Counted from the first letter of the stretch, positions 17,362 through 25,990 are shown. The stretch: DNA of 64,000 bases from JANOYY01 sp031418035 (GCA_031418035.1 JANOWU010000115.1:4635-68634); one strand, 5' to 3'. Program-made: numbers and translations. The notes: generated by a model not told the origin, from the letters alone.

Positions 17362-17820
17362 ATGTCGACGAAACCAAGTCATATGTTCCTCGCACCATTG
17401 GCCGTCTTGGTGATGGCACTCGCCTTCACAGTCGTGTCGAATGCGTCCGCCCAAGCAGACGTGCCGGTTCGCGGCTTTCAGACTCCATCGAAAAATATTA
17501 ACTGTACATATTATGAGTACGATGAGGAGCCCGCAGTTCTGGGCTGTGAAATTCGCGGTTACACCGGCATTACGCCAAAGCGCCCGAAGGATTGCGAGTT
17601 CGACTGGAATGCGCTGCCAGAGATTCGCGAAAAGGGTAAGGCAACACTGTTCGCGTGCGTCAGCGATACCCGTTGGTGGCTCGACGCACCCGTCGTCAAG
17701 TACGGGTCGACATGGAAGTACGGCCCCTTTCGCTGCAGCGTCGCCACGACGGGAGTCACGTGCACGAATCTCTCGGGCCGCGGTTTCACGCTTCGTCGAT
17801 CCTCGGTAAAGGCGATCTGA
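17362..17820 (+). CDS. Small secreted protein, DUF6636-like
   Basis: 152 residues with a signal peptide (residues 1-32, hydrophobic core 'LAPLAVLVMALAFTVVSNASAQA'). The mature part has four or more cysteines and the pattern 'FQTPSKNINC', 'VLGCEIRG', 'GSTWKYGPFRCSV' and 'VTCTNLSGRGFTLRRSS'. It resembles the actinobacterial DUF6636 family of exported proteins of unknown function, where the cysteines probably form disulfides. It ends 3 nt before an amidase start, so the two may be co-expressed. Confidence 0.72.
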   Translation: MSTKPSHMFLAPLAVLVMALAFTVVSNASAQADVPVRGFQTPSKNINCTYYEYDEEPAVLGCEIRGYTGITPKRPKDCEFDWNALPEIREKGKATLFACVSDTRWWLDAPVVKYGSTWKYGPFRCSVATTGVTCTNLSGRGFTLRRSSVKAI

Positions 17821-17823
17821 TTC

Positions 17824-18990
17824 GTGAGTTCGGACTCGGTGTTCCTCACCCGCACCGCAATCGGAAGCGGTTCGCGTAAGGTCGCGATCAAGGGCTTGAT
17901 CGACGTGAAGGGATACGTCACGACCGCAGCCTGCAAAGCGCTCGAGAGCACCGCCGCGCCCGCCACCGAAGATGCCGTATGCATTCGTACGATCCGCTCG
18001 GAAGCCGAGGCCGGCAATCTCCGAATCGTCGGTATCACCAACCTCCACGAACTGGCATTCGGCGCGACCGGCATCAACAGCGTTTACGGCACACCGGCAA
18101 ATCCCCTGGATCCGTCCCGCATGCCGGGCGGATCGTCGAGCGGTTCGGCGGTCGCCGTCGCAACCGGCGAAGCCGACATTGCGCTGGGTTCCGACACGGG
18201 CGGTTCGATTCGCATACCGGCGTCGTGTTGTGGCATCACCGGACTCAAAACGACCTGGGGCCGTGTCTCGACCAAAGGCGTCTGGGCGCTCTCGCCGTTC
18301 CTGGACACCATTGGACCGATGGCTCGCAACGTGAAAGACATTGTCGCAGGTATGGATCTGCTCGAGCCCGGATTCGCATCGCGTGTCCCGAAGATCGACT
18401 CGTCACGGCTGCGTATCGCGCGGGCACGCCCCGAGGTTGCGGTAACCGACCCAGCAGTCGACTCCGCAATCACGAGCGCGCTCGGCCATTGCGAAGCAGA
18501 AGTAACACCCATCGATCTAGGCAAATGGGACGAGATACAGCGCTCGTGTCTCACCGTGCTACTCGGCGAAGCGTGGCGACAAGACGGCGACCTCCTGAAG
18601 ATCCCCGACGGCGTGAGCGCCGCTACCACGCACCGGCTGATGCTGGGATCGTCGATCGCCGAAGACGAGTTGACGGCCGCACGAGCCGTACGGGAATCCG
18701 GACTTCATTCGCTTCGTACCATCTTCTCTTCGGCCGACGTCATCGTGCTGCCGACAACACCAACCCGGGCGCCGCTCCTCGACGACACCGGCACACCGAT
18801 CACCGCGTTCACCCGATTCGCCAACCTCCTCGGACTTCCTGCACTGAGCATCCCGATTCCGGTACCGTCACGCGAACGTGGCACCACAGATGCGCACCTT
18901 CCGGCAAGCCTGCAAATCGTCGGTCCCCCGAACTCCGATGAGCTCGTTTGCGCCGTCGGTGCCTTCTTTGAAGCCGCGATCGCCCGCTGA
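17824..18990 (+). CDS. Amidase-signature family hydrolase
   Basis: 388 residues. The Ser-cisSer-Lys catalytic triad of the amidase signature family is readable: Lys in 'VAIKGLIDVKG' (about residue 23), the Gly/Ser-rich 'MPGGSSSGSAVAVATG' and the nucleophile segment 'LGSDTGGSIRIPASCCG'. At 388 residues it is shorter than GatA (about 480) and no gatB or gatC adjoins, so it is a stand-alone amidase rather than a tRNA amidotransferase subunit. Start is GTG at 17824, 3 nt after the previous stop. No signal peptide. Substrate unknown. Confidence 0.82.
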   Translation: MSSDSVFLTRTAIGSGSRKVAIKGLIDVKGYVTTAACKALESTAAPATEDAVCIRTIRSEAEAGNLRIVGITNLHELAFGATGINSVYGTPANPLDPSRMPGGSSSGSAVAVATGEADIALGSDTGGSIRIPASCCGITGLKTTWGRVSTKGVWALSPFLDTIGPMARNVKDIVAGMDLLEPGFASRVPKIDSSRLRIARARPEVAVTDPAVDSAITSALGHCEAEVTPIDLGKWDEIQRSCLTVLLGEAWRQDGDLLKIPDGVSAATTHRLMLGSSIAEDELTAARAVRESGLHSLRTIFSSADVIVLPTTPTRAPLLDDTGTPITAFTRFANLLGLPALSIPIPVPSRERGTTDAHLPASLQIVGPPNSDELVCAVGAFFEAAIAR

Positions 18991-19030
18991 GACCGATCGA
19001 CCACGTACTGATCGCATAGGGCGCCGCGGA

Positions 19031-19933
19031 TCACGACCGGTTCGAGAAGCGCGCCGGAGCGTAGATCGATGAGGCGGTGAGCAGGCCCAACTCCTCGATC
19101 GCCGTTTCGACGCGAGCGATTCGATCCGGTAGGGATCCGGAGGCCAGAATCCACGGCTCCGAGCGCACCTTCGTCAACTCTTCCAGGAAACGCTTGTGCA
19201 TCGCCGAGCGGGTATCGGCGCCCAGTCGAATCCCGTCGCGCTCCCAGGGGATATCGATGTCGCACAGAACAAAGAGGTCATATGTACGCATACGTCCCAG
19301 TTCCTCGACCTCGCGGCTTCGGGTTTTCAGGTACCGCTCGTGCCAGAGGGCCGTCGTCATGGCGTCGGTGTCGCAGAACAACAGCGGGCCGGAATCGAAG
19401 GCGGCTTCATCTTCGAGCTGTTGCTGTTTCTGGGCGATGACCACGAAGTCCTCCGTGGTCCAATGATCGTTTGTGCCCTGCTTCTGCTTGGTGACCGTGT
19501 AGTCACGGCCAAACTCGCGTATCTGATGCGTGCCGTGTTTTGCGGCGAGGGCTTTCACGAGCGTTGACTTACCGGTCGACTCGGCACCGATACAACAAAC
19601 TCGAACAGTCAGTTCTGCCTTTGTGTGGCCGTGGAGCAGCGACCAATGCGTCGCCGGGTCGCGCTGCACAAGGCGCGTCTGCGACTCGTAGGGAATCGGT
19701 TCGGCAGCGAGTTGGCGCTCGCGGCCCATCGGCCGCTGATCGACCATCACCGCCGCTCCCGGATGAACCAACCTCAAGATCTTCGTACGTGTACGTACTG
19801 GGAGCGCGCACCGCGTGGAGTCCGGTTCGACGATGAGTTCTACAGCCCCTTCTCGTTCTGCGCGTGCGATCAGCTCATGCTGACCAAGAGTCGCAGGCGC
19901 GAACGCGTCAACAAACGTCCGAGATTCAGTCAT
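19031..19933 (-). CDS. NadR-like ATPase (ribosylnicotinamide kinase-type domain) with degenerate N-terminal domain
   Basis: 300 residues. The C-terminal part (about 110-300) is an AAA-type P-loop kinase resembling the ribosylnicotinamide kinase domain of NadR: Walker A 'CIGAESTGKSTLVKAL', 'REFGRDYTV', 'LLFCDTDAMTTALWHERY' and 'YDLFVLCDIDIPWERDGIR'. The N-terminal part aligns by eye with the NadR adenylyltransferase domain ('DAFAPATLGQHELIARA' against F-x-P-x-H-x-G-H), but the catalytic HxGH is replaced by TLGQ and the domain is short (about 110 residues against about 165). Kinase activity is plausible; adenylyltransferase activity is not. Start ATG 19933 is preceded by GTGGAGTG. pncA and pncB lie 4 kb away, in line with a role in NAD salvage. 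Confidence 0.72.
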   Translation of the reverse strand: MTESRTFVDAFAPATLGQHELIARAEREGAVELIVEPDSTRCALPVRTRTKILRLVHPGAAVMVDQRPMGRERQLAAEPIPYESQTRLVQRDPATHWSLLHGHTKAELTVRVCCIGAESTGKSTLVKALAAKHGTHQIREFGRDYTVTKQKQGTNDHWTTEDFVVIAQKQQQLEDEAAFDSGPLLFCDTDAMTTALWHERYLKTRSREVEELGRMRTYDLFVLCDIDIPWERDGIRLGADTRSAMHKRFLEELTKVRSEPWILASGSLPDRIARVETAIEELGLLTASSIYAPARFSNRS

Positions 19934-19988
19934 TTCACTCCACTTGTTGTGACGGTCCGGCGAGCAGCCGACGAGTCCCGGCTGTCCG

Positions 19989-21737
19989 TCAGAGAATCGT
20001 GACCGTCCCGTTCGTGCCGTCGACGGTGATCATCGCTCCGTTGGGAATCTTCTTCGTCGCATCAGTCACCGACACGACGCACGGTATACCCAGCTCACGC
20101 GAAACGATTACTGCATGGGTTATCTGGGCTCCGACGTCGACGACAACGGCCGCCGCAGGGACGAACAGGGGCGTCCATGCCGGGTCGGTGACCGGGGCCA
20201 CCAAAATGTCACCGGGTTCGAGGGCAAAAGGATCGCCCGGATCCAAGATCACTCGCGCGATCCCCGTAGCTACTCCCGGGCAGCCAGCAATGCCCGAGAG
20301 CACATCGCCCGATTTGACCTGCGCGACCGCAGCTGCGTTGCTACGACGGGGCCACGTCGACAATGGCGGCACGACACCATTGATGACAAAGGGCGGCTCG
20401 TAATCGAAGAGCTCGAGGTAGTCACGTTCTCGCTCACGAATGATTTCGGTGAACGATTGTGGATCTGCGAGAAAGCGCTCGAACTCGCTGAACGGCATCC
20501 CGTCTTGCAACATGAAGATCTGCTCGATGTTGTCGAGGTGACCGGCGGCGACCATCCGCCGACCGATCTCGCGGATGGCCATTCGCTGCTCATGAACAAT
20601 ACGAATGACGTTGGTCTTGGTCCGCTCGCGTCCCGCCGAGAAGAGCAACGCCACGTTCAGTCCAGCAAGAAACTTACCGAGGGCTTCATCGTTTCCGGTC
20701 AGCATCGCCACGACTTCCCCTGTCACCTTTTCGCGCTCCGCCTTCAGCCGGTCAGTGTGGCTCTGGGGTGAATCGGTATCGGGCATCGAACGCATCCGAT
20801 CGATCGCCACCATCACGAGGTTCGGACGCAGCTCCCACGTGAGCGAGCGCAACTCCCATTCGTTTGGTCCGCGGCATCCGTACTTTGTCATGAAGTCGGC
20901 CAACGCAACCCGAAGACTCTTTGCATCAGCGTCGTCTTCGAGTGAGTTCATAAGCGCGCTGTGTAAATCGTGGGCGTTGTCGGCGAACAGTTTCGTGAGG
21001 GCCTTCGACCTGCCGACAATTCGACTCATTTCCCACATCGCCCAAGAAGGGGCCGCTGAGTCGACGTCGCCGGCCGCGGAGATGAGGGGCATCAACAGAT
21101 CCGACCGACCAATCGCCTCACACACGCCGGCGACCGTCCCAACGCCAATACCACTGGCCGACGACGTACCGATGTGACGCTCGAAGAGGGACCGATACTC
21201 GCCGACGAGCGTTCGGGCACGAGCCAAGAGTTCGCGTTCGCTCATGGCCGCAAAGTCAGGACGGGCAGCTACGACGGCCTGAGTCCGTTGCGCATCGGCG
21301 CGTAGTTCAGGCAGATCGGTTTGCGTGAACGTCCAAATCATGAACTCGGTCAGCCGCTGCGAATGGGCTTCGCTTGCGTGCCAATCCTCAGCGACGTAGG
21401 GCGGTATCCCCGGCATCGTGCCGAAGTACTGAAGATCGACCTGTTCAGGGGTCAAGCCCGGAAAACGAGCGCCGAACAGACGCGTCAACGACATGTTCAA
21501 GAACATGTAGCCGCCCAGAAGCCCCATCGTGTTCAGCCGATCAGTCTCGAAGTCGGCATGGTCGCAGGTGCCGGCGTTCACGTATGCATCACGCCAGCCC
21601 GCTTCTCCCGCTGCCATCATCCCCAGCGCCGAGGTAAGTGGACTTACGGGATCAGGCATCACCTCACCGGCGTTGGCGCGTGTGTAGATCGGGAACTTCT
21701 GGCTGATCGGAAGATCTGCGAACCAGGCCTCAGGCAT
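19989..21737 (-). CDS. PEP-utilising enzyme-like protein with phosphohistidine swivelling domain, no ATP-grasp domain
   Basis: 582 residues. The C-terminal domain (about 495-582) is the mobile phosphohistidine domain of PEP synthase/PPDK/rifampin phosphotransferase: 'GIAGCPGVATGIARVI', 'DILVAPVTDPAWTPLF' and the His-bearing 'VGAQITHAVIVSRELGIPCVV'. The N-terminal 490 residues ('PIYTRANAGEVMPDPVSPLTS') resemble the middle substrate-binding part of rifampin phosphotransferase-like proteins. The N-terminal ATP-binding domain needed to phosphorylate the His is absent, and no neighbour supplies it. Start at 21737 has GGAGGA 6 nt upstream. Function unknown; it may work with a separately encoded PPDK-N protein. 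Confidence 0.7.
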   Translation of the reverse strand: MPEAWFADLPISQKFPIYTRANAGEVMPDPVSPLTSALGMMAAGEAGWRDAYVNAGTCDHADFETDRLNTMGLLGGYMFLNMSLTRLFGARFPGLTPEQVDLQYFGTMPGIPPYVAEDWHASEAHSQRLTEFMIWTFTQTDLPELRADAQRTQAVVAARPDFAAMSERELLARARTLVGEYRSLFERHIGTSSASGIGVGTVAGVCEAIGRSDLLMPLISAAGDVDSAAPSWAMWEMSRIVGRSKALTKLFADNAHDLHSALMNSLEDDADAKSLRVALADFMTKYGCRGPNEWELRSLTWELRPNLVMVAIDRMRSMPDTDSPQSHTDRLKAEREKVTGEVVAMLTGNDEALGKFLAGLNVALLFSAGRERTKTNVIRIVHEQRMAIREIGRRMVAAGHLDNIEQIFMLQDGMPFSEFERFLADPQSFTEIIRERERDYLELFDYEPPFVINGVVPPLSTWPRRSNAAAVAQVKSGDVLSGIAGCPGVATGIARVILDPGDPFALEPGDILVAPVTDPAWTPLFVPAAAVVVDVGAQITHAVIVSRELGIPCVVSVTDATKKIPNGAMITVDGTNGTVTIL

Positions 21738-21832
21738 ATGTCCTCCACGACTGTTCGACTCAAAATTGTGTGCTGTCACCGTAGTGGACGACGTCAGCGG
21801 ATCCCAGTCCCGGGCCAGCCGTCCTGCGGCAC

Positions 21833-21838
21833 TAACCT
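21833..21838 (+). promoter_or_regulatory. -10 box for a leaderless transcript of the YceH-type gene
   Basis: TAACCT, TGACTC, then the GTG start at 21845. Confidence 0.5.
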
Positions 21839-21844
21839 TGACTC

Positions 21845-22618
21845 GTGGATCTAACCGGCGAAGAACAGCGTGTCCTTGGGTGCCTCGTCGAGAAGTCGAT
21901 GATTACTCCCGATCAATATCCCCTGACCCTGAATTCGCTTATCACAGGATGTAACCAGACCACGAGTCGCGACCCGGTCGTCGACTACGACACCGACGTC
22001 GTAAAGGCAGCCCTGGATCACTTGCGGATGCGTCATCGTTACGTGCGCGTTGAGCTTCCCCGACCGGGCAGCCGGGTCGAAAAGTACAAGCACGACCTGG
22101 TCACCCAGCTCGGTCTGACCCAGCCCGAACTTGCGGTGCTTGCCGTTCTCCTCCTTCGCGGTCCGCAGACCGTCAATGAGCTGAAAACACGGACCGAACG
22201 ACTCTTTGGCTTCGAGACCGCTACCGCCGTGGAGCGGGTCCTCGATCAGCTCTGCGACCCGACCATCGACGCCGATTCGGCCATCGCGACAACGAGCGAC
22301 GGACAACTCCCCGGAACCTATGGCGACAGCGGGTCGACCCCGGAGCGACCGGCCAACTATCGACGCCGGTGGTCAGGACCACTGGTGTGTCGTCTCGAAC
22401 GATTTCCGGGGCAGAAGGAGCCCCGGGTGGCCCAACTTCTCGGTGGCCCAATCGACGTCGAAGCGGCGATTGCCGCGAGTTCATCGGGGTCGCCACACAG
22501 TGGCGCTTCCCCGGCGCGAAACGAACGGCTCGAAGCTCTGGAGGCGGAGGTGAGTCGACTGCACGCCGCACTCGACGAACTACGTCAGGAGTTCACGAAC
22601 TTTCGTTCGCAGTTCTAG
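21845..22618 (+). CDS. YceH/DUF480-family protein
   Basis: 257 residues. The N-terminus 'LTGEEQRVLGCLVEKSMITPDQYPLTLNSL' followed by 'GCNQTTSRDPVVDYD' is the signature of the DUF480 (YceH) family, a tandem winged-helix fold. A second wing 'LTQPELAVLAVLLLRGPQTVNELKTRTERL' is at about residue 90. A C-terminal coiled coil (about 225-257, 'RLEALEAEVSRLHAALDELRQEF') is attached. The protein is conserved but of unknown function; DNA binding is possible from the fold. Start is GTG at 21845, supported by the -10 box. Confidence 0.85.
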   Translation: MDLTGEEQRVLGCLVEKSMITPDQYPLTLNSLITGCNQTTSRDPVVDYDTDVVKAALDHLRMRHRYVRVELPRPGSRVEKYKHDLVTQLGLTQPELAVLAVLLLRGPQTVNELKTRTERLFGFETATAVERVLDQLCDPTIDADSAIATTSDGQLPGTYGDSGSTPERPANYRRRWSGPLVCRLERFPGQKEPRVAQLLGGPIDVEAAIAASSSGSPHSGASPARNERLEALEAEVSRLHAALDELRQEFTNFRSQF

Positions 22619-22634
22619 GCGCTGAGCACCCATC

Positions 22635-22649
22635 GCCCGGCTCACGGGC
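22635..22649. terminator. Short hairpin between convergent genes
   Basis: GCCCG-GCTCA-CGGGC lies in the 50-bp gap between the convergent YceH-type and NlpC/P60 genes. No T run; candidate bidirectional terminator only. Confidence 0.3.
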
Positions 22650-22668
22650 TCGGGGTTGCGCGGGTGGA

Positions 22669-23754
22669 CTACAACGGAGTGCCGAAGCGAGCTGCTTTGC
22701 CCCACGGACGCACTTCGACTGCTTTTCCGGTTTGGGGCGAGTGCACCATGTAGTCATTGACGCCCAGGTACAGCCCGATGTGGCCGGGATGCCAAATCAG
22801 GTCGCCAACGCCGAGGTCGGTGGGCGTTCGTGGGTTTGCCGCGGAGATCTGGTCCCCCGATACCCGAGGAAGCTTCACCCCGGCCCGTGCCCACGAATAC
22901 GACGTCAGCCCCGAACAGTCGAAACCTCCAGGCTGGTTTCCGGTGTAGCGATACATCGTTCCTACCTGCGCAAGTGCCGTCAAGATGACGGTCATCCGGC
23001 GGTCATCGGTTCGAAGCCACGTCGCTTCGAGGTCGGCCGCTTTTGCACCCTTGATTCGACTCGCCACGGCGATCGACACCTGACGAAGCACCGACGTGTA
23101 CCGAACATGCGGGTCCGTCGGCAACTTGGCCAAGATGTTCTTGGTAGCAGGTGCGACGGGGACTTCAATCGCCGAGCCCGACAGGTAGTCCGACAGCGAA
23201 TCGGTGCTGATCAACGCAGACGTCCAACTCGTCGAGCCCGGTTGCGTCGGGGTCGCTACGGGGGCCGTTCCACCAACCACCTGTGCCTGATTGCTCACCG
23301 TGACCACTGCGGTGTCTGGGGTGGCGGCAGGGGCCACCACGCTCACCGGGCCTGATCCGCGGGCCTGCATCGCCAGCAGCGTTTCGGCGGCAAGGTCGGC
23401 CAACGGGTCGGAGAAGCGCGGGACCTTAACTTCGGCTTTTCCCTCGGCCCGCGGCGTGGCGGTGTCGGGGACCTGTCCGGATGCCGCGGCGGCAACGACG
23501 ACTTTTCCGCTGGTCACAGGCCGAGCGGCGGTCGTGGGTGCGGTTGCGTCGACCGCCTGCGCCGGACCAGTCCCTTGACCGGCCCCTTGACCGGCCCCTT
23601 GACCAGCAATGACCGGAATCGTGTTGGCCGTTTGGGCAAGAGCAGAGGTGGCCGGAGCGCAAACCGCTGCCACAAAAAGCCCGATACGGACAACCCCGGA
23701 ACGGACAACATGGCGGTGTTTTCTACGACCGAAAACTGGGGGCTTCGTAAACAT
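22669..23754 (-). CDS. Secreted NlpC/P60 peptidoglycan endopeptidase
   Basis: 361 residues. A basic N-terminus and hydrophobic segment ('VVRIGLFVAAVCAPATSALAQ', ending near residue 41) form a signal peptide. Residues 42-230 are low-complexity Ala/Val/Thr/Pro-rich, including a GQGAG repeat (12-nt tandem repeats near 23565-23610). The catalytic NlpC/P60 domain is at about 240-361: the nucleophile in 'GGFDCSGLTSYSWARAG', His in 'GDLIWHPGHIGLYLG' and a third polar residue in 'YMVHSPQTG'. It should cleave stem peptides in the cell wall. The start ATG 23754 has no strong ribosome-binding site; a 105-nt leader with a stable hairpin is predicted upstream. Confidence 0.86.
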   Translation of the reverse strand: MFTKPPVFGRRKHRHVVRSGVVRIGLFVAAVCAPATSALAQTANTIPVIAGQGAGQGAGQGTGPAQAVDATAPTTAARPVTSGKVVVAAAASGQVPDTATPRAEGKAEVKVPRFSDPLADLAAETLLAMQARGSGPVSVVAPAATPDTAVVTVSNQAQVVGGTAPVATPTQPGSTSWTSALISTDSLSDYLSGSAIEVPVAPATKNILAKLPTDPHVRYTSVLRQVSIAVASRIKGAKAADLEATWLRTDDRRMTVILTALAQVGTMYRYTGNQPGGFDCSGLTSYSWARAGVKLPRVSGDQISAANPRTPTDLGVGDLIWHPGHIGLYLGVNDYMVHSPQTGKAVEVRPWGKAARFGTPL

Positions 23755-23894
23755 GATCTCGAGACCTCTGTGTCGTCAGACCTGCTGAAGACATTCGATA
23801 ATCGGGACCAGAGGCCCCGGACTCACGCAGCGCAAGGCTGCAGGACATTCCGTTGTGTGGCGCATACCTTAGCCGCGAACTTCGCGACGCGCAT
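23755..23894 (-). promoter_or_regulatory. Candidate promoter, operator palindrome and structured leader of the NlpC/P60 gene
   Basis: On the minus strand TAAGGT (23871-23866) is a good -10 box; start would be near 23859. A perfect 13-nt palindrome CGCGAACTTCGCG (23874-23886) fills the spacer upstream of it, suggesting a repressor site. In the leader CGGGGCC-UCU-GGUCCCG (23819-23803) forms a 7-bp hairpin. I compared the leader with the c-di-AMP riboswitch that often precedes such genes and did not find its conserved parts. Confidence 0.4.
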
Positions 23895-23921
23895 TGTGTC
23901 CGCCGTTAAGAGGAAAAATCC

Positions 23922-24530
23922 CTACTGGTGCGGACCGTCGACGATCTGCACTCCAAGCGACGCCAATTCGTCCAAAACCGCCTGTTCCTCGTGAGGCTTC
24001 ACGGCCGCACACAGGTCTCGATGGAGCCGAACACCGTACCCGAGTGCGACGGCCGATCGACATGTGGCTGCGACGCAATAGTCGGTTGCCAGTCCGACCA
24101 CATCGACATCGTTGACCCGCTGACGCCCGAGGTACTCGTGGAGCGTTTCGCTGCTTGTCGTTGAACGACCCTCGAACCCGCTGTATGCCGCCTCATGGGC
24201 ACCTTTCGCGAACCACGAGTCAACGTTGCCGAGGACCGGCAGCAGGTTTCGATGCGGCTGCGATCCTTTCGTCCCCACGACGCAATGCGCAGGCCACGAA
24301 TCGACGTAGTCCGGCGTGGCGCTGAAGTGCGGACCGGGGTCCGCGTGCGCGTCCAAAGTTCCAACGACGATCAACTGCTCGGAACGATCGACGGCATCGT
24401 TGAGCGCAGTCAGCGATTTCACGTACTCCGCAATTCGGCCGACGACTGCAGCGCCGCCCTCAACGGCAAGTGATCCACCCTCACAGAAATCGTTCTGACA
24501 GTCGACGAGAACGAGTGCACGTCTAGACAT
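23922..24530 (-). CDS. pncA: Nicotinamidase
   Basis: 202 residues. Hydrolyses nicotinamide to nicotinate in NAD salvage (cytoplasm). Isochorismatase-fold catalytic triad: Asp in 'LVLVDCQNDFCEGGSL' (residue 10), Lys in 'DSWFAKGAHEAAYS', and nucleophilic Cys in 'VDVVGLATDYCVAATC' (about residue 151). Metal ligands include 'DAHADPGPHF' (family pattern D-x-H). Its start lies 26 nt after the pncB stop with GGGGAG as ribosome-binding site, so pncB-pncA form an operon. The product nicotinate is the substrate of pncB. Confidence 0.93.
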   Translation of the reverse strand: MSRRALVLVDCQNDFCEGGSLAVEGGAAVVGRIAEYVKSLTALNDAVDRSEQLIVVGTLDAHADPGPHFSATPDYVDSWPAHCVVGTKGSQPHRNLLPVLGNVDSWFAKGAHEAAYSGFEGRSTTSSETLHEYLGRQRVNDVDVVGLATDYCVAATCRSAVALGYGVRLHRDLCAAVKPHEEQAVLDELASLGVQIVDGPHQ

Positions 24531-24556
24531 CTGCTCCCCTTTTCCTTTGGTATATC

Positions 24557-25900
24557 CTATGTGGACGTACTATTGACCACGTCGTATTGACGCTCACCGA
24601 CAACCTCTACGACCTCGGGAACGATCGCAGGCTCGCCTGGTGCCAATGCAAGCCCACCGACACGCGACAGCAATTCGCGGGCTGCGCGATGGCGCTCGCG
24701 GGCTTCATCAACAGAACTCGTTCGCGTGCGAATACCCTTGGATACGTAGAGAACCTGCAGTTCGGGATTCAAGTCGACGTTCAACGAGAGACGATCCACG
24801 ACGCAATCTCGCTCGGGATCGAGGCGACGATCAGCGCGCTTACGACCGGCGGCACCGGCCTTACCCGGTGAACGTTTGGCAACTCCCTGCATCACGCCGT
24901 TGGAATCTTCAATGGATACAAGTTTGTACGTGAGCCCTGCGGTCGGGGCCCCGGAACCAACCACCAAGCTCGTTCCGACGCCGAAAACGTCGATCGGGGC
25001 ACCACCTCGCACGAGCTCATCGATTCGAAACTCGTCAAGATCGCCGCTCACCACAATCCGGGTTTCAAATGCTCCCAGAGCATCGAGCGTCGCACGGGCG
25101 GCGCGAGTTTCAGCAACCAGATCACCAGAGTCGATACGGACGCCGCCCGGGCCGCTGCGGCCGAACTGGCGAGCAACTTCCACCGCGTTCTTGAGTCCGT
25201 TCGCGATGTCGTAGGTATCGACGAGAAGCGTGGTCCCGACTCCCTGCGCCGCAATCTGCGCGGTGAACGCGGTGGGTTCGTCGAGGTGCGCCATCGTGAA
25301 GGCATGGGCTGCTGTGCCCGCGGTTTCGAGCCCGTAGCGCATTCCAGCGGCGAGATTCGACGTCGCATCTATTCCGGCGATCGCCGCCGCCCGAGCTGCC
25401 CCGATCGCCGCGTCGGGGTCGGTTCGTCGAGATCCCATCTCGATCATGCGTCGACCCTGCGCGGCGCTGACCATGCGACTCGCCGCGGCGGCGACAGCCG
25501 CATCGTGATTGAAGATCGAAAGGATCATCGTCTCCAACACAACCGCCTCGGCAAACGTCGCCTCGACGGTGAGAATCGGCGACCAGGCTCCGTACACCTC
25601 GCCTTCGGGATAGCCGTACACGTCCCCCCGGAATCGATACGACGCCAGCCACGTGAGCGCGTCGGGGGAAACTCCGATGCTTCGCAGATAGTCGATGTCG
25701 TCGGCCAGGAACCGAAAATCCTCGATCGACTCGATCACCCGTTCCGTACCCGCCACGACCCCGTAGCGCCGCCCTTTGGGGAGCCCTCTCGTGAAAACTT
25801 CGAAGACGGCGCGACGGTCGGCCGCTCCCGAATGGAGTGCTGCGTCAATCATCGTTATCTCGTAGCGATCGGTTTGCAGGGCCGTTGAGCGACGGGGCAC
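24557..25900 (-). CDS. pncB: Nicotinate phosphoribosyltransferase
   Basis: 447 residues. Converts nicotinate, PRPP and ATP into nicotinate mononucleotide in the Preiss-Handler pathway. Family signatures: 'LQTDRYEITMIDAAL' near the N-terminus, 'LETMILSIFNHDAAVAAAASRM', 'IEMGSRRTDPDAA' (about residue 155), 'LLVDTYDIANGLKNAVEVA', 'GGVRIDSGDLVAETR' and 'DVFGVGTSLVVGSGAP'. Length is normal. Start is GTG at 25900 following GAAAGAG. Divergent from the HDAC-like gene, with 90 bp between. First gene of the pncB-pncA operon. Confidence 0.93.
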   Translation of the reverse strand: MPRRSTALQTDRYEITMIDAALHSGAADRRAVFEVFTRGLPKGRRYGVVAGTERVIESIEDFRFLADDIDYLRSIGVSPDALTWLASYRFRGDVYGYPEGEVYGAWSPILTVEATFAEAVVLETMILSIFNHDAAVAAAASRMVSAAQGRRMIEMGSRRTDPDAAIGAARAAAIAGIDATSNLAAGMRYGLETAGTAAHAFTMAHLDEPTAFTAQIAAQGVGTTLLVDTYDIANGLKNAVEVARQFGRSGPGGVRIDSGDLVAETRAARATLDALGAFETRIVVSGDLDEFRIDELVRGGAPIDVFGVGTSLVVGSGAPTAGLTYKLVSIEDSNGVMQGVAKRSPGKAGAAGRKRADRRLDPERDCVVDRLSLNVDLNPELQVLYVSKGIRTRTSSVDEARERHRAARELLSRVGGLALAPGEPAIVPEVVEVVGERQYDVVNSTST

Positions 25901-25977
25901 GGCAACACTCTTTCAGATCCCGGGGCGGTGCCCGTTCACGAAACACCAGGGGTGTCCGCAAAAGTTTCGATGAGACC

Positions 25978-25983
25978 TACGCT
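25978..25983 (+). promoter_or_regulatory. -10 box for a leaderless transcript of the HDAC-like gene
   Basis: TACGCT, 7 nt, ATG at 25991: the same hexamer and spacing as at 2827-2832. Confidence 0.55.
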
Positions 25984-25990
25984 GGAAGCT

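Noticed and set aside
16912..18048. Minus-strand frame of 378 codons opposite the methyltransferase and its neighbours
   Set aside because: It crosses three plausible plus-strand genes and shows no family motif.
17824..18990. Glutamyl-tRNA amidotransferase subunit A (gatA)
   Set aside because: Too short, with no gatB or gatC nearby; only the amidase signature family is supported.
23755..23871. c-di-AMP (ydaO-type) riboswitch before the NlpC/P60 gene
   Set aside because: Context would fit, but the conserved core segments are missing from the leader.
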